Source: Mycobacterium sp. Root135 (lineage in GTDB: Bacteria > Actinomycetota > Actinomycetes > Mycobacteriales > Mycobacteriaceae). From it: a DNA stretch of 64,000 nt. Positions 1 to 10,683 of the stretch are shown here, piece after piece. Where the stretch lies: positions 496,967 to 560,966 of the forward strand of contig NZ_LMEZ01000001.1 in assembly GCF_001426545.1 (NCBI RefSeq), in the 5' to 3' direction. Each line of letters begins with the position of its first letter. Within the stretch, counting starts at the first letter, position 1. The translations under genes were made by a program, and so were the position numbers. The notes under the pieces were generated by a model. It saw nothing but the letters and a program-made list of their open reading frames with translations, searched no databases and was not told the DNA's origin.

Positions 1-768
1 GACGCCGTGGTCCCGGCCGGCGGTGTAACCGCCGTCCACTGCGATCGCCTGACCGCTGACGAAGCTGGCGTCGGCAGACAGCAAAAATGCTGCGACGGAA
101 GCGATCTCGTCGGCGCGTCCAAAGCGACGCAGCTTGTGCTCGTGGCGCAGGGACTCCCGGGGCCCTTCGAATCCGGGCATGCCCATCACCGAGTCGAACA
201 TCGGAGTTTGGATGAAGCCCGGGCAGATCACGTTGGCCCGGATACCGCTGGGCCCGTAGTCGATGGCGACGTTCTTGGTGAGCAGCACGACACCCCCCTT
301 GGAGGCGTTGTAGGCGCTGCCACCCGCCGTGCCCTCCAGTCCTTCGATGCTTGCCAGGGTCACGACGGCGCCGCGCTCCCCGTCGACCCGCTCCTGAAGG
401 ACCATCTGGGTCAGAGCCGCGCGGGTCACGACGAAGGTGCCCTTGAGGTTGACGCCGATCACCCGGTCCCATTCTTCGTCGGGAAGCACGTGCACCGGAC
501 CGCCGCCTGCGACGCCCGCTGCGTGAACCACGCCGTCGAGGCGGCCAGCCACGGCGACAACGGTGGCGATCGCGGCACCGACCGCGGCGGCGTCGAGAAC
601 GTCGACGGTTTGGTACGTGCCGCGTCCGACCTCACCCGCCGACGCCTCGGGGTCGAGGTCGACGCCCACCACGTGAGCGCCCTCGTCCAGTAGCCGCTCG
701 ACCGTGGCCCTGCCGATCCCCGAGGCGGCCCCGGTCACCAGTACGCCCTTGCCCTCGAATCTGCTCAT
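1..768 (-). CDS. SDR family NAD(P)-dependent oxidoreductase (3' end cut by window edge)
   Basis: The frame is open for 256 codons from the ATG at 768 down to base 1 with no stop, so the C-terminus lies outside the window. The N-terminus carries the Rossmann dinucleotide motif TGAASGIG (residues 12-19), followed by the NNAG-like segment HAAGVAGG, the catalytic YNASK motif, and a C-terminal stretch ending [14 protein letters not shown]. This is a classical short-chain dehydrogenase; the stretch after VDGG suggests only a few residues are missing. The substrate cannot be read from the sequence. It is divergent from the membrane protein gene at 1054. Confidence 0.93.
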   Translation of the reverse strand, partial: MSRFEGKGVLVTGAASGIGRATVERLLDEGAHVVGVDLDPEASAGEVGRGTYQTVDVLDAAAVGAAIATVVAVAGRLDGVVHAAGVAGGGPVHVLPDEEWDRVIGVNLKGTFVVTRAALTQMVLQERVDGERGAVVTLASIEGLEGTAGGSAYNASKGGVVLLTKNVAIDYGPSGIRANVICPGFIQTPMFDSVMGMPGFEGPRESLRHEHKLRRFGRADEIASVAAFLLSADASFVSGQAIAVDGGYTAGRDHGV

Positions 769-1053
769 CACCCGTCCCGTCTCGCCGGTACTTCCTTAGG
801 CGACATAATTACTCAAGCAAAGAGTGAGCGGGACCACTTTGCCGGTCATGGGCGCCGCACTCTTCATCACGGCGAAGGCGCCAACTGTTCATCGCATCGT
901 GATCCGAGCAGGCCGCTTGCTGGCGATCATGACCGCCGACCTTCTGTACTCTCGACGCCAGGCCCGACCGTGTGCAGCGGCGGCCACCGCCGATTGGCGA
1001 CGGCTCTACCACGACAGCAAAGATGTCCTGAACGAGCACAGATCGGTGACCAC

Positions 1054-1815
1054 ATGAGCGGCACGATGACCGGATCCGCCAAGCAAGCGCCCGTGGCCGA
1101 CGACGACATCCCGGAGATCCTGCGGGGTGACGACGACCTCCCCCAGGTTCTCGCCGACACGGTCACCGAGATCCTGCACACTCCCCCGAGTGCCCGCGGC
1201 GCGATCCACCTCGTGTGTGCGGCAGTTGCGATCGTCGCCGGCGCCGCGCTGGTGCCGGCAGCCTGGCTCGTCGGGCGACCCAATGCGGGTCTGGCCACCC
1301 TCGTCTACTCGGCCTCGATCGTCGGGATGTTCAGCGTCAGCGCGGTCTACCACCGCGTCAAGTGGACCAGCCCGGCCGCGCTCAAGTGGATGAAGCGCGC
1401 CGACCACTCGATGATCTTCCTCTTCATCGCGGGCAGCTACACCCCGCTGGCGCTGCTCGCCATGCCGCCGGACACGGCCAAGCTGGTGCTCACCATCGTC
1501 TACTCGGGCGCCGCCGCCGGTGTCGCGTTGAAGATGTTCTGGCCGTCGGCACCCCGCTGGGTCGGCGTGCCGCTCTACCTACTCCTTGGCTACACCGCGA
1601 TCTGGTTCGCGGGCGTCCTGCTCGACGGTGCGGGCCTGGCCGTCGTCGTCCTGCTCTGTGCCGGTGCCGCGCTCTACAACATCGGCGCGATCCTCTACGG
1701 CGTGCGGTGGCCGAACCCGTGGCCGAAGACGTTCGGCTATCACGAGTTCTTCCACGCCTTCACGGCGGCGGGTGCAGCCTGCCACTACATCGCGATCTGG
1801 CTGGTCGTCCTGTAG
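1054..1815 (+). CDS. Hemolysin III family (PAQR-like) integral membrane protein
   Basis: The 253-residue product has an acidic N-terminal tail of about 50 residues and then seven hydrophobic segments. The family's conserved polar residues are visible: SAVYHR in the second segment, [16 protein letters not shown] in the third, and HEFFH...CHY in the last. These form the putative metal-dependent hydrolase-like site of the hemolysin III/PAQR superfamily. It resembles M. tuberculosis Rv1085c. The frame is open upstream to 970, but the ATG at 1054 fits the family N-terminus better; 1066 is an alternative. Haemolytic activity should not be assumed from the family name. Confidence 0.88.
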   Translation: MSGTMTGSAKQAPVADDDIPEILRGDDDLPQVLADTVTEILHTPPSARGAIHLVCAAVAIVAGAALVPAAWLVGRPNAGLATLVYSASIVGMFSVSAVYHRVKWTSPAALKWMKRADHSMIFLFIAGSYTPLALLAMPPDTAKLVLTIVYSGAAAGVALKMFWPSAPRWVGVPLYLLLGYTAIWFAGVLLDGAGLAVVVLLCAGAALYNIGAILYGVRWPNPWPKTFGYHEFFHAFTAAGAACHYIAIWLVVL

Positions 1816-1820
1816 CCGAG

Positions 1821-3032
1821 CTACTTCAGAGGCAAACCGGTGATCGCCCTGGCCATCACCAGACGCTGAATCTCACTGGTGCCCTCGAAGATGGTGAAGA
1901 TCTTCGCGTCACGGTGCATGCGCTCGACCGGATAATCGCGGGTGTATCCGTTGCCGCCGAGAATCTGAATGGCCTCGTCGGTGACGTAGACCGCGGTCTC
2001 GCTGGCGGCGAGCTTGGCCATCGATCCCTCGGCGTTGACGAACGGCTTGTCGTTGCGGGCCATCCAGCCTGCGCGCCAGACCAGCAACCGCGCGGTGTCG
2101 ATCCTGGTCCTCATGTCGGCGAGCTTGAACGCGATCGCCTGGAAGTCGCCGATCTTGCGACCGAACTGTTCGCGCTCCTGGGCGTAGTCCAACGCATACT
2201 CGTAGGCCGCGCGGGCCACGCCCAACGCCATGGCGCCGACCGTCGGGCGGGTGCGCTCGAAGGTCTTCATCGCGGCCTGACCGGCTGAGCTCTTGCCCTC
2301 GCGAGCCCTGGCGATGCGCTCGTCGAACTTGTCCTTGCCGCCGATGATCAAACGGCCCGGAATGCGGACGTCGTCGAGCACGACCTCGGCGGTGTGGGAC
2401 GCGCGGATGCCGTGCTTCTTGAACTTCTGTCCCTGGCTGAAGCCCTTCGTCCCCGGCGGAATGATGAACGTCGCCTGACCGCGCGACCCCAGTTCGGGAT
2501 GAACCGACGCCACGACGATGTGGACGTTGGCGATCCCTCCGTTGGTGGCCCACGTCTTGGTGCCGTTGATCACCCACTCGTCGTTGGCCTCGTCGTACCG
2601 GGCCCGGGTGATGATGGCCGACACGTCCGAGCCGGCACCCGGCTCCGACGCGCAGAAGGACGCGAGAAGCGGTTCGTCGACCGTGCCGAACATTTGGGGC
2701 AGCCACTCCCCGAGCTGGTCGGGTGTTCCGGTCGCGGCCAGCGACGCTGCGGCGAGCCCGGTACCCAGGATCGACAGGCCGATGCCCGCGTCACCCCAGA
2801 ACATCTCCTCGAAGACCGTGAGTAGACCGAGTCCGCTCGGCTCGGCGGCCTGGGTCGCGAACAGCTCCACGGAGTAGAGGCCGATCTTGGCGGCCTCCTG
2901 GATGATCGGCCACGGCGTCTCTTCGCGCTCGTCCCATTCCGCCGCCGCGGGCCTGACGACCTTCTCGGCGAAGTCGTGAACCCAGTCCCGGACTTCGATT
3001 ACGTCGTCGGACAACTCGAGCGAAAACGTCAT
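1821..3032 (-). CDS. Acyl-CoA dehydrogenase (FadE family)
   Basis: A 403-residue FAD-dependent acyl-CoA dehydrogenase. It shows the FAD/substrate signature [11 protein letters not shown], the [11 protein letters not shown] loop, the C-terminal helical domain with [19 protein letters not shown], and the catalytic base in [10 protein letters not shown] (Glu at about 383, the MCAD-type position). It would catalyse alpha,beta-dehydrogenation of an acyl-CoA with electrons passed to ETF. The ATG at 3032 is preceded by GGGAGGA about 9 bases upstream, which supports the start. It converges on the hemolysin III gene with a 5-base gap. Chain-length preference is not predictable here. Confidence 0.93.
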   Translation of the reverse strand: MTFSLELSDDVIEVRDWVHDFAEKVVRPAAAEWDEREETPWPIIQEAAKIGLYSVELFATQAAEPSGLGLLTVFEEMFWGDAGIGLSILGTGLAAASLAATGTPDQLGEWLPQMFGTVDEPLLASFCASEPGAGSDVSAIITRARYDEANDEWVINGTKTWATNGGIANVHIVVASVHPELGSRGQATFIIPPGTKGFSQGQKFKKHGIRASHTAEVVLDDVRIPGRLIIGGKDKFDERIARAREGKSSAGQAAMKTFERTRPTVGAMALGVARAAYEYALDYAQEREQFGRKIGDFQAIAFKLADMRTRIDTARLLVWRAGWMARNDKPFVNAEGSMAKLAASETAVYVTDEAIQILGGNGYTRDYPVERMHRDAKIFTIFEGTSEIQRLVMARAITGLPLK

Positions 3033-3181
3033 GTGGCTGTTCCTCCCGGCGGAATCAACCGCGCGTCGGTGGCGGACATGGGTGGCGACCGCGGCACCCG
3101 ATCAGTGAACGACTGTACGCATCGAACTTACCGGGCATCTAGTTACCCCGGCGAGAACGCCTGCCGATCCGACGCGACCGT

Positions 3182-3676
3182 TCAGTCGCCGCCGTCACGT
3201 CGTCTGACGCGCAAGACGAACGCGGACAACGCAAGAACGAGGACGACGCCACCGAGGACGCCGATCTCGACGATCGCGCGGGAGAACTCCGGCCCCTTCT
3301 CCAGCAGCGTCGCCGCCTCGACCGACAGCACGACGATCTCCTTGATGCCGGCCAGGATGCCCACGATCAGGAACGGTTCGGCGACGATCTCGTGCGAACG
3401 CAGGCACGCTCGGACCGCGTAGAGCAGCTCGACGAAGATGAACAGCAGCAGCAAACCGTCGAGGACCTCGAGCATGAGCGTCGAGGCGGGGGTGTTGCGC
3501 AGCCGCAGCATGGTGTTGAACTGCGCGACGAGCAGCGCCACCGAACCGAACGCCAAGACGACGGCGATGGACCAGTACACGGCATCTTCGACGAAGCTCA
3601 GCACACGGTCGGCAAGGCGCTGCCGGTCTTCTTCGTCTTCCTCGACGTCCTCGTCGACGTCGTCGCTCTTGGGCAT
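3182..3676 (-). CDS. PsiE-family (phosphate-starvation-inducible) membrane protein
   Basis: The 164-residue protein begins with a very acidic stretch (residues 3-18, mostly D and E) and has four hydrophobic segments. The segment [16 protein letters not shown] is typical of the PsiE/YaaT-like family. The role is unknown beyond membrane location. Its start lies 7 bases after the stop of tspO, so the two are probably one transcript. No Pho-box-like site was recognised by eye. Confidence 0.8.
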   Translation of the reverse strand: MPKSDDVDEDVEEDEEDRQRLADRVLSFVEDAVYWSIAVVLAFGSVALLVAQFNTMLRLRNTPASTLMLEVLDGLLLLFIFVELLYAVRACLRSHEIVAEPFLIVGILAGIKEIVVLSVEAATLLEKGPEFSRAIVEIGVLGGVVLVLALSAFVLRVRRRDGGD

Positions 3677-3683
3677 CGTCGGC

Positions 3684-4166
3684 TTAGCGGTTCAGCCACC
3701 AGATGCGGCTCGACAGCGCGGTCGCGAACGTGCACCACAGCGGATAGGGCCACAGCGCCCTCGCCGGTGCTCCGTTGACGCGGACCGCGCGCCGAGTCAG
3801 GTCGGCACTGCTGACGGCGAGAGCGCCTGCCAACACCGCCGACGGGCCGAGCTGGCGGCGGTTGAAGAACAGCCACGACCAGCTGCCGTTCAGCACGAGA
3901 TTGAGCGCGAGGAGCCTCGTGAACGTCCTGGCCTCCTGCTGGGCGCCTCGTTCGCCGAGTTCGTCGATGGTGGCGGCCGAGACCACCGCGACGTCGGCGT
4001 AGAGCAGCGGCCACACGATCGGAAAGGCTTGTCGCGGCGGCTGAAAGCTGGGCTTGCGCAGCGTCTGGTACCAGTTCGACTGAACCGCCGGACCGGTGGC
4101 GAGACCGCCGAGCACGGCGGTGGCCGCGGCGGCACCGGCGGTCTTGGCAAGGGTGAGCGCGCGCAT
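3684..4166 (-). CDS. tspO: TspO/MBR family tryptophan-rich sensory protein
   Basis: The 160-residue, five-helix protein carries the TspO hallmarks: [13 protein letters not shown] near the N-terminus, [20 protein letters not shown], and the C-terminal [14 protein letters not shown]. TspO proteins bind porphyrins and act in tetrapyrrole and stress responses in the membrane. An earlier ATG exists at 4184, but the ATG at 4166 has AGGAG 6 bases upstream and is preferred. It is the first gene of a probable tspO-psiE operon. Tetrapyrrole binding is family knowledge, not shown here. Confidence 0.88.
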   Translation of the reverse strand: MRALTLAKTAGAAAATAVLGGLATGPAVQSNWYQTLRKPSFQPPRQAFPIVWPLLYADVAVVSAATIDELGERGAQQEARTFTRLLALNLVLNGSWSWLFFNRRQLGPSAVLAGALAVSSADLTRRAVRVNGAPARALWPYPLWCTFATALSSRIWWLNR

Positions 4167-4367
4167 GCGACTCCTTTCGACCACTCGAACGTACCCGGCG
4201 AGGGGGGCCTCACAAGCGGATTCGCCGTCGTAGCAATCTCGCGCTGCGGAATCCGGTTGTCTGAATGTAAATTCGTTGCGGAATCGCTTGCGAAGGGCTC
4301 CAAGATCGGCGATGGTTTACCCACAGTGCACGGGCCGAGCGGTCTCCTCCTCGAGGGTCCGCTCGTC

Positions 4368-5606
4368 GTGCCGACAACCAGGGAGGTCGTCCTGAGCGGC
4401 ACACACGGCACCGCCGTCGACAGCACCACGGGAGAGGGCGCGGTCCCCCTCGAGGCCGGCCAGCCGGTCATCGAGATCGACCATGTGACGAAACGCTTCG
4501 ACGACTACCTCGCCGTGGCAGACGCCGACTTCTCCATCGCCTCCGGAGAGTTCTTCTCCATGCTGGGTCCGTCGGGCTGCGGCAAGACGACGACGCTGCG
4601 GATGATCGCGGGCTTCGAGACGCCGACCGAGGGGGCGATCCGCCTCGAGGGCGTCGACGTGTCGTCGGTGTCCCCACACAAGCGCAACGTCAACACGGTG
4701 TTCCAGCACTACGCGCTGTTTCCGCACATGACGGTGTGGGACAACGTGGCCTACGGTCCGCGGAGCAAGAAGATCGACAAGACTCTGGGCAAGGGCGAGG
4801 TCAAGCGCCGGGTCGACGAGCTCCTCGAGATCGTCCGGCTCACCGACTTCGCCAAGCGCAAGCCCGCGCAACTCTCGGGCGGACAGCAGCAACGCGTCGC
4901 GCTCGCCAGGGCGCTGGTGAACTACCCGAGCGCACTGCTGCTCGACGAACCGCTCGGCGCACTGGATCTGAAGCTGCGCCATGCCATGCAATTCGAGCTC
5001 AAGCGCATTCAGCGCGAGGTCGGCATCACGTTCGTCTACGTGACCCACGACCAAGAGGAAGCGCTCACGATGAGCGACCGCATCGCGGTCATGAATTCGG
5101 GCAACGTCGAACAGATCGGCAGCCCGACCGAGATCTACGACCGTCCCGCAACGGTTTTCGTGGCCAGCTTCATCGGCCAGGCGAACCTGTGGCCGGGCAA
5201 ACAGATCCGCATGGACGGCAACCTCGCCGAACTCTCGGTCTTGGGTACGACGTTGCGCGCCAGGCCGGGCGACACCGCCATCGAGGCGGGCGGGCACGCC
5301 ACCCTGATGGTGCGACCCGAGCGGGTCCGCGTCTCGGTCGACCCACCCGAGGGCGACGTCGCCACGGTGTCCGCCACCGTGACGGACCTGACGTTCCAGG
5401 GTCCGGTGGTCCGCCTGTCCATGGACGCCCCCGACGGCTCACCGATCGTCGCGCACGTCGGAACCGAGCAGAACCTTCCCCTGCTGAGGCCGGGCGACCG
5501 CGTGCACGTCGCGTGGGCACCTGACGCCTCACTGGTCCTTCCGGCCGCCGACATTCCGACGACCGAGGACTTGGAGGAGATGTTCGACGCTCCTCCCGAG
5601 CCCTGA
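4368..5606 (+). CDS. potA: PotA: spermidine/putrescine ABC transporter ATP-binding protein
   Basis: An ABC ATPase with Walker [11 protein letters not shown]-loop region [10 protein letters not shown], signature LSGGQQQR, Walker [12 protein letters not shown], switch His in VTHDQEEAL, and a C-terminal TOBE-like domain. It energises polyamine import with the three genes that follow. The start is uncertain. There is no ATG before the core, and the in-frame options are GTG 4326, GTG 4368 (used here; GAGGG about 10 bases upstream) or CTG 4392, which has the best ribosome site (AGGGAGG, 5-base spacing) and would give 404 residues. A possible -10 element TAAATT lies at 4268-4273. The first gene of potABCD. 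Confidence 0.92.
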   Translation: MPTTREVVLSGTHGTAVDSTTGEGAVPLEAGQPVIEIDHVTKRFDDYLAVADADFSIASGEFFSMLGPSGCGKTTTLRMIAGFETPTEGAIRLEGVDVSSVSPHKRNVNTVFQHYALFPHMTVWDNVAYGPRSKKIDKTLGKGEVKRRVDELLEIVRLTDFAKRKPAQLSGGQQQRVALARALVNYPSALLLDEPLGALDLKLRHAMQFELKRIQREVGITFVYVTHDQEEALTMSDRIAVMNSGNVEQIGSPTEIYDRPATVFVASFIGQANLWPGKQIRMDGNLAELSVLGTTLRARPGDTAIEAGGHATLMVRPERVRVSVDPPEGDVATVSATVTDLTFQGPVVRLSMDAPDGSPIVAHVGTEQNLPLLRPGDRVHVAWAPDASLVLPAADIPTTEDLEEMFDAPPEP

Positions 5607-5656
5607 CGATCCCCTCGACGACCCCCCCTCTGTCGAACCACCCGAAAGGCACCTCC

Positions 5657-6853
5657 ATGGCGAACGAGATCGATCCCAGGACGATGGCGCGGCTCGCCGC
5701 GTCACGCACCTCACGTCGACGCTTCATCGGGGGCGGCGCCGCCGCGGCAGCCGCACTAGGCCTTGGCGGATCGTTCCTCGCCGCGTGCGGTTCCAGCAGC
5801 ACGACGAGTTCCAGCAGCTCGTCGTCCGCACCGCCGGATGACGGAAAGCCGGCGAGCGGCGACCTGCGCATCTCCAACTGGCCGTTGTACATGGCCGACG
5901 GCTTCGTCGCCGACTTCCAGAAGGCGAGCGGTCTGACCGTCGACTACAAGGAAGACTTCAACGACAACGAGCAGTGGTTCGCCAAGAACAAGGAGCCGCT
6001 GTCGCGTAAGCAGGACATCGGCGCAGACCTCGTGGTGCCCACCCAGTTCATGGCCCTGCGTCTCAAGCAACTGGGCTGGCTCAACGAGATCAGTGACACC
6101 CGGGTGCCCAACCGCAAGAACCTCCGGCCGGACCTGCTCAACGACAAGTCCGACCCGGGTCGCAAGTTCACCGCCCCGTACATGAGCGGCATGGTTGGCC
6201 TGGCCTACAACAAGGCGGCGACGGGCCGCGAGATCACGAAGATCGACGACCTGTGGGACCCCAAGTTCAAGGGCAAGGTCAGCCTGTTCACCGACATGCA
6301 GGACGGCCTCGGCATGATCATGACGTCGCAGGGCGGCAACGTCGCCGACCCGAGCATGGACTCCGTGCAGAAGGCCGTCGACCTCGTCAAGGAGCAGAAG
6401 GACAAGGGCCAGATCCGTCGGTTCACCGGCAACGACTACGCCGACGACCTGGCCGCGGGCAACATCGCCATCGCCCAGGCCTACTCCGGCGACGTCGTGC
6501 AGCTGCAGGCGGACAATCCGGATCTCGAATTCATCATTCCCGAGTCCGGTGGCGACTGGTTCATCGACACGATGACCATTCCGTACACCACGCAGAACCA
6601 GCACGCGGCCGAGGCGTGGATCGACTACGTGTACGACCGGGCGAATTACGCCAAGCTCGTGGCGTTCGTCCAGTACGTGCCGGTGCTGTCGGACATGACC
6701 GACGAGCTCAACAAGATCGACCCGAAGATCGCGGCCAACAAGCTCATCAACCCTCCCCAGGACTTCCAGGACAAGTTGCACACCTGGGCCGCGCTCACCG
6801 ATGAGCAGACCCAGCAGTTCAACACCGCGTACGCCGCCGTCACCGGCGGCTAG
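5657..6853 (+). CDS. potD: PotD-like polyamine-binding lipoprotein of ABC transporter
   Basis: The 398-residue substrate-binding protein begins with a twin-arginine signal (SRRRFIGGG, residues 19-27) that ends in lipobox LAAC, with Cys44 as the lipidation site, followed by a Ser/Thr-rich linker. The mature part has the PotD/PotF fold features LRISNWPLYM, YKEDF and the late QYVPVL. It should sit outside the membrane and deliver spermidine or putrescine to PotBC. It starts 50 bases after potA, with GAAAGG upstream of the ATG. The combination of Tat export and a lipobox is common in mycobacterial lipoproteins. Confidence 0.92.
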   Translation: MANEIDPRTMARLAASRTSRRRFIGGGAAAAAALGLGGSFLAACGSSSTTSSSSSSSAPPDDGKPASGDLRISNWPLYMADGFVADFQKASGLTVDYKEDFNDNEQWFAKNKEPLSRKQDIGADLVVPTQFMALRLKQLGWLNEISDTRVPNRKNLRPDLLNDKSDPGRKFTAPYMSGMVGLAYNKAATGREITKIDDLWDPKFKGKVSLFTDMQDGLGMIMTSQGGNVADPSMDSVQKAVDLVKEQKDKGQIRRFTGNDYADDLAAGNIAIAQAYSGDVVQLQADNPDLEFIIPESGGDWFIDTMTIPYTTQNQHAAEAWIDYVYDRANYAKLVAFVQYVPVLSDMTDELNKIDPKIAANKLINPPQDFQDKLHTWAALTDEQTQQFNTAYAAVTGG

Positions 6854-6868
6854 GCGCCGGGCCCACAC

Positions 6869-7744
6869 ATGGCAGGAGTAGCCAGCAGTAGTCGCCAGCG
6901 CAGCAAGATCGCGCCGTACCTCATGATCCTTCCCGGACTGGCGTACCTGGCGATCTTCTTCGTAGTGCCGTTCTGGTCGTTGTTCCGGACGTCGTTGTCG
7001 ACCATGGGCGGCTCGATCTACCTGCCGCAGTTGACCTTTGCGTGGAACTTCGGCAACTACGCCCATGCCTTGTCGACGTACCAAGACCAGATCGTGCGGT
7101 CGCTGCTGTACGCCTTCACCGCGACCGTGGTCTCGCTGGCGATTTCCTATCCGCTGGCGTATGTCATCGCGTTCAAGTCGGGTCGCTACAAGAACCTGCT
7201 GTTGGGTCTGGTGGTCCTGCCCTTCTTCGTGACGTTCCTGGTGCGAACCCTGGCGTGGAAGACGATCCTGGCCGACGACGGCGTCGTGGTGCAGACGCTG
7301 AACACGATTGGGCTGCTGCCCCCCGACGGACGGCTGCTGTCCACCAGTTGGGCCGTCATCGGCGGCCTGATCTACAACTCGATGACGTTCATGATCCTGC
7401 CGCTGTACGTCAGCCTCGAGAAGATCGATCCGCGGCTGCTCGAAGCGTCGAGGGATCTGTATTCGTCGAGCTTCCGCGCGTTCACCAAGATCGTCTTCCC
7501 GCTGTCGGTGCCCGGCGTGCTCGCGGGCAGCCTGCTGGTCTTCATCCCCGCCATGGGCGACTTCATCAACGCCGACTATTTGGGCAGCACGCAGACGACC
7601 ATGATCGGCAACGTGATTCAGAAGCAGTTCCTGGTGGTCAAGGATTATCCCGGCGCCGCTGCACTGAGCTTCCTTCTGATGGCGATGATCCTGGCCGGCG
7701 TGCTGTCCTACACGCGGGCCCTCGGTACGGAGAACCTGGTATGA
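6869..7744 (+). CDS. potB: PotB-like polyamine ABC transporter permease
   Basis: A 291-residue inner-membrane permease with six hydrophobic segments. Its EAA-loop region ASRDLYSSSFRAFTKIVFPLSVPG would contact PotA. It begins 15 bases after the potD stop, and its TGA overlaps the ATG of the second permease (ATGA). The four-gene order A-D-B-C is typical of actinobacterial polyamine importers. Substrate assignment rests on family and operon context. Confidence 0.92.
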   Translation: MAGVASSSRQRSKIAPYLMILPGLAYLAIFFVVPFWSLFRTSLSTMGGSIYLPQLTFAWNFGNYAHALSTYQDQIVRSLLYAFTATVVSLAISYPLAYVIAFKSGRYKNLLLGLVVLPFFVTFLVRTLAWKTILADDGVVVQTLNTIGLLPPDGRLLSTSWAVIGGLIYNSMTFMILPLYVSLEKIDPRLLEASRDLYSSSFRAFTKIVFPLSVPGVLAGSLLVFIPAMGDFINADYLGSTQTTMIGNVIQKQFLVVKDYPGAAALSFLLMAMILAGVLSYTRALGTENLV

Positions 7745-8601
7745 CGATCCAAGAGGGCGCGGCGGTCGTCGACTTGATCGACCGGCCGCGTCGGCCGAAG
7801 CGCTCGCTACGAGGGACGGGCAAGCTGGGCGACGTCGCCCTGAAGGTGATCGCAGGGCTCGTGCTGCTCTACATCTTCGTGCCGATCTTCGTGATCGTGC
7901 TGTTCTCGTTCAACAAGCCGGCGGGCAAGTTCAACTACACGTGGCAAGGCTTCACGCTCGAGAACTGGGCAGACCCCTTCAAGTATCCGGCGTTGGCCGA
8001 GGCCTTGAAGATGAGCATCGAGGTGGCGGCGTTGTCCACCCTGATCGCGTTGGTCCTGGGCACGTTCCTCGCAATTGCCTTGGTGCGTCAGCGGTTTCGA
8101 GGAAGCGGCGCGGTTGACACCTTTCTGGTGCTGCCGCTGACGGCACCCGAGGTGGTCATGGGCGCCTCACTGCTGACCCTCTTCCTCGACCTCGGGTGGG
8201 CGACCGGTTTCACGACCATCCTCATCGCCCACGTGGCGTTTGAGATCAGCTTCGTGGCGATGACGGTGCGCGCCCGGGTCAGGGGGTTCGACTGGACTCT
8301 CGAGGATGCCTCGATGGACCTGGGCGCCAGCCCCACCCGAACCTTCTTCAAGGTGACGTTGCCCCTGATCGTGCCCGGCATCGTCGCCGCCGCGATGCTG
8401 TCGTTCGCGTTGTCGCTGGACGACTTCATCGTCACCTACTTCGTGAGTGGGTCCACGGTCACCTATCCGCTGTTCGTCAACGCCGCGACGAAGGCGGCGG
8501 TGCCTCCGCAGATCGACGTCCTCGCGACCGCGATCCTGGTGATCAGCCTGGTGCTGCTGATGTTCGGGACGCTATACCGCCGCAAGCGAATCGACCTCTA
8601 G
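7741..8601 (+). CDS. potC: PotC-like polyamine ABC transporter permease
   Basis: A 286-residue permease starting at the ATG that overlaps the potB stop by 4 bases, so translational coupling is likely. Six membrane segments are visible, together with the EAA loop DASMDLGASPTRTFFKVTLPLIVPG and the motif LSLDDFIVTYFVSG typical of PotC. It is the last gene of the operon. Its 3' end overlaps the convergent gene at 8598 by 4 bases, leaving no room for a conventional terminator. Confidence 0.92.
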   Translation: MTIQEGAAVVDLIDRPRRPKRSLRGTGKLGDVALKVIAGLVLLYIFVPIFVIVLFSFNKPAGKFNYTWQGFTLENWADPFKYPALAEALKMSIEVAALSTLIALVLGTFLAIALVRQRFRGSGAVDTFLVLPLTAPEVVMGASLLTLFLDLGWATGFTTILIAHVAFEISFVAMTVRARVRGFDWTLEDASMDLGASPTRTFFKVTLPLIVPGIVAAAMLSFALSLDDFIVTYFVSGSTVTYPLFVNAATKAAVPPQIDVLATAILVISLVLLMFGTLYRRKRIDL

Positions 8602-9404
8602 GCCACGAGTTCGGCGGTGCCATGGCGGAGGGCGCCGGTCCTCGGTCGGTGGGTGGACAGCGCGCTGCGGGTGCGTGCCGAAAGGCGGCGTTCCGCTGCC
8701 GGCTGTCCGTGGCGGTGGATTCGTGCCATCTCGACGACGATCGAGGCGACTTGGGCAGGTTCGCCGTGGACCGTGAAGGTCCTTCTGTCCCACCACATCA
8801 TCTTCGTTTCGTATCGTTCGTCTGGGTAGGGCGTCGCGGGAATGGGCGCGACGACACCGCCGGTCGACCGCCACCGCTCGAGGGTGTGCGCCGCGGAGGT
8901 GGCCATGTAGTAGTCCACGCCGAGAAGCGCAGTCAGATGAAAGCCGCTGCGAGCATGCAACTTTGGTCGGTGCGGATTGCGGGCTCCATCGCTGCGCATC
9001 CAGGCGGCCTTCATCTCGATGACACCGAAGGGGATGCGTTCCGCAAGCATTCTGCGGACGTCTGACTCCCCCGGCTGGTTCTGCCACTCCACGACGGCAT
9101 GAGAGTCCTCGGGTGCGGTCAGCGCGCCCTTCGTCCTGACCCCGCCGATGACGCCTCCGTCGACGTCGGTCATCACCCAAAACAGGGCGGTGTCGGCCGC
9201 GCAGCGGGCGGTGTCTCCGTCGAGTGCGTCGCTGACGCCGAACTTGGCGTAACTCGCCACGGCGCCGCGGTGGTACTCGGCGAACAGGTCGGGTGCCGCC
9301 GCCGGTTCGGCGATGGTGACCGCGCATTCGGCCGCCGGATCCCACCACGACATGGAGCCACCGAGTATTACTTGGCTAGGTTTCGTGTATTCCAACGTCG
9401 TCAT
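8598..9404 (-). CDS. Conserved hypothetical protein, possibly acetyltransferase-like
   Basis: The 268-residue soluble protein is not recognised. Features visible are the N-terminal MTTLEYTKPSQVILGG, a central alpha/beta-looking part with FWVMTDVDGGVIGGVRTKG and PFGVIEMKAAWM (beta-strand patterns that recall GNAT folds), and a basic C-terminus rich in Arg and His. No catalytic motif can be named. It stands alone, convergent with potC, and is preceded by an AT-rich upstream region with a plausible -10 (TATTAT at 9449-9444 on the minus strand). Codon use looks native, so it is probably a real gene of unknown function. Confidence 0.7.
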   Translation of the reverse strand: MTTLEYTKPSQVILGGSMSWWDPAAECAVTIAEPAAAPDLFAEYHRGAVASYAKFGVSDALDGDTARCAADTALFWVMTDVDGGVIGGVRTKGALTAPEDSHAVVEWQNQPGESDVRRMLAERIPFGVIEMKAAWMRSDGARNPHRPKLHARSGFHLTALLGVDYYMATSAAHTLERWRSTGGVVAPIPATPYPDERYETKMMWWDRRTFTVHGEPAQVASIVVEMARIHRHGQPAAERRLSARTRSALSTHRPRTGALRHGTAELVA

Positions 9405-9722
9405 GACTCCGCCTTCGTCGTTTGATGGACCGACTAGGGCAATATAATACGTTTGTTCTTGAAGTGTCTCTACCTGGCACTTGCGTAATTATTGACGTAT
9501 CCAGCAAATGGATTGCCGGCATATAAACATCGTTTTGCACCCAGTAGCCAATGGCACTCGCCTTTCAGCCCGGGATGCGCACCGACCATGCGCGGATCGG
9601 CTTTACGTGGTTGACGCGGTGGTTGCTCGTAGGCGCGTCATCGCCGGGGTGGCGTAGCTGACGAGCCACGGCGACCGTCTCGCGGTCCGTGTGGCGTGTC
9701 GCGGAAGGGTCGTAAATCGACG
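9405..9722. other. Intergenic region, AT-rich in its first half
   Basis: About 320 bases without a convincing gene. Bases 9430-9545 are markedly AT-rich for this genome and probably hold the promoter of the gene ending at 9404. A -10-like TATTAT reads on the minus strand at 9449-9444, and a short inverted repeat ATCCA-N5-TGGAT lies at 9499-9513 and could be an operator. The half near 9600-9722 is GC-rich and trails the EamA gene. No tRNA or terminator was recognised. Confidence 0.5.
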
Positions 9723-10586
9723 TCAGGTGACGTCGACGAGGACGGGAGGTCGGGCGCCGGACCTGGCGGCCCCGATGCCGGCGGCGACGACCAGGCAGAT
9801 GCCGACGACGCCCGCACCGTCGGGCGCCTGCGACAGCACCACGAAGCCGATGAGCATCGCGAACGCCGGCTCGATACTCATCAGGGTTCCAAACGACGCC
9901 GTCGTCAGCCGACGCAGCGCCATCATCTCCAAGGTGAAGGGAACCACCGGCAGCAGAATGGCGAGACCGATTCCGAACAGCAGGATTTCGGGCGTGATGC
10001 GCGGAATCACTGATGCGCCCACGACGAGGCTGGAGAAGATCGCCGCGACGCCCATCGACACCGCCAGCCCGTTGATTCCCTCCACCCCGTCGCCGACGCG
10101 CTGCGTGAGCAAGATGTAGCAGCCCCAGCAGACCGCCGCACCCAACGCGTATGCGACGCCAACCAGGTCGACGGCACCGGCCCATGGCTGAGTCAGCAAG
10201 GCAACGCCGACGGCCGCGAGGCCGGGCCATACGAAGCGGTTCTTGCCCCTGCCCTGGGCCACGGCGACACCGAGGGGGCCGAGAAACTCCAATGCGCTGG
10301 CCGTACCCAACGGAATCCGTGCGATGGACGCCATGAACAGCAGGGTGACCGCCGCGGTCACCACTCCGAGGATGACGCACGTGAGGAAGGTCGTCCTCGT
10401 GAAGGCCGACGGCCGCGGGCGGACGACGACCAGCAGCAGCACCCCGGCCCACGTCAGCCGCAACCACGCCGCACCCTCGACGCCGACCTGGTCGATCAGT
10501 CCCAGCGACAACGCCAGCCCGGCTTGAACGCACAGCATCGCCCCCGACGCCATCAGCACGCCCGTGCGGGTCTGGTTCATGCCCAT
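9723..10586 (-). CDS. EamA family transporter (RhtA-like threonine/homoserine exporter)
   Basis: A ten-helix DMT/EamA protein of 287 residues made of two five-helix halves, with [15 protein letters not shown] in the first and [27 protein letters not shown] in the second. This second motif is typical of the RhtA branch that exports amino acids such as threonine and homoserine. A longer frame opens at a TTG at 10658, but the ATGs at 10586 and 10580 match the family N-terminus ([17 protein letters not shown]); no strong ribosome site separates them. Substrate unproven. Confidence 0.85.
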   Translation of the reverse strand: MGMNQTRTGVLMASGAMLCVQAGLALSLGLIDQVGVEGAAWLRLTWAGVLLLVVVRPRPSAFTRTTFLTCVILGVVTAAVTLLFMASIARIPLGTASALEFLGPLGVAVAQGRGKNRFVWPGLAAVGVALLTQPWAGAVDLVGVAYALGAAVCWGCYILLTQRVGDGVEGINGLAVSMGVAAIFSSLVVGASVIPRITPEILLFGIGLAILLPVVPFTLEMMALRRLTTASFGTLMSIEPAFAMLIGFVVLSQAPDGAGVVGICLVVAAGIGAARSGARPPVLVDVT

Positions 10587-10683
10587 GACTGCATTGAAGG
10601 GCACGACCACCGTTCGCGTCCACGTGATAAATCCCGACACATCGTTCGGGAAAGTCAAACGATCAGATCCGGGAGCTCACGGG

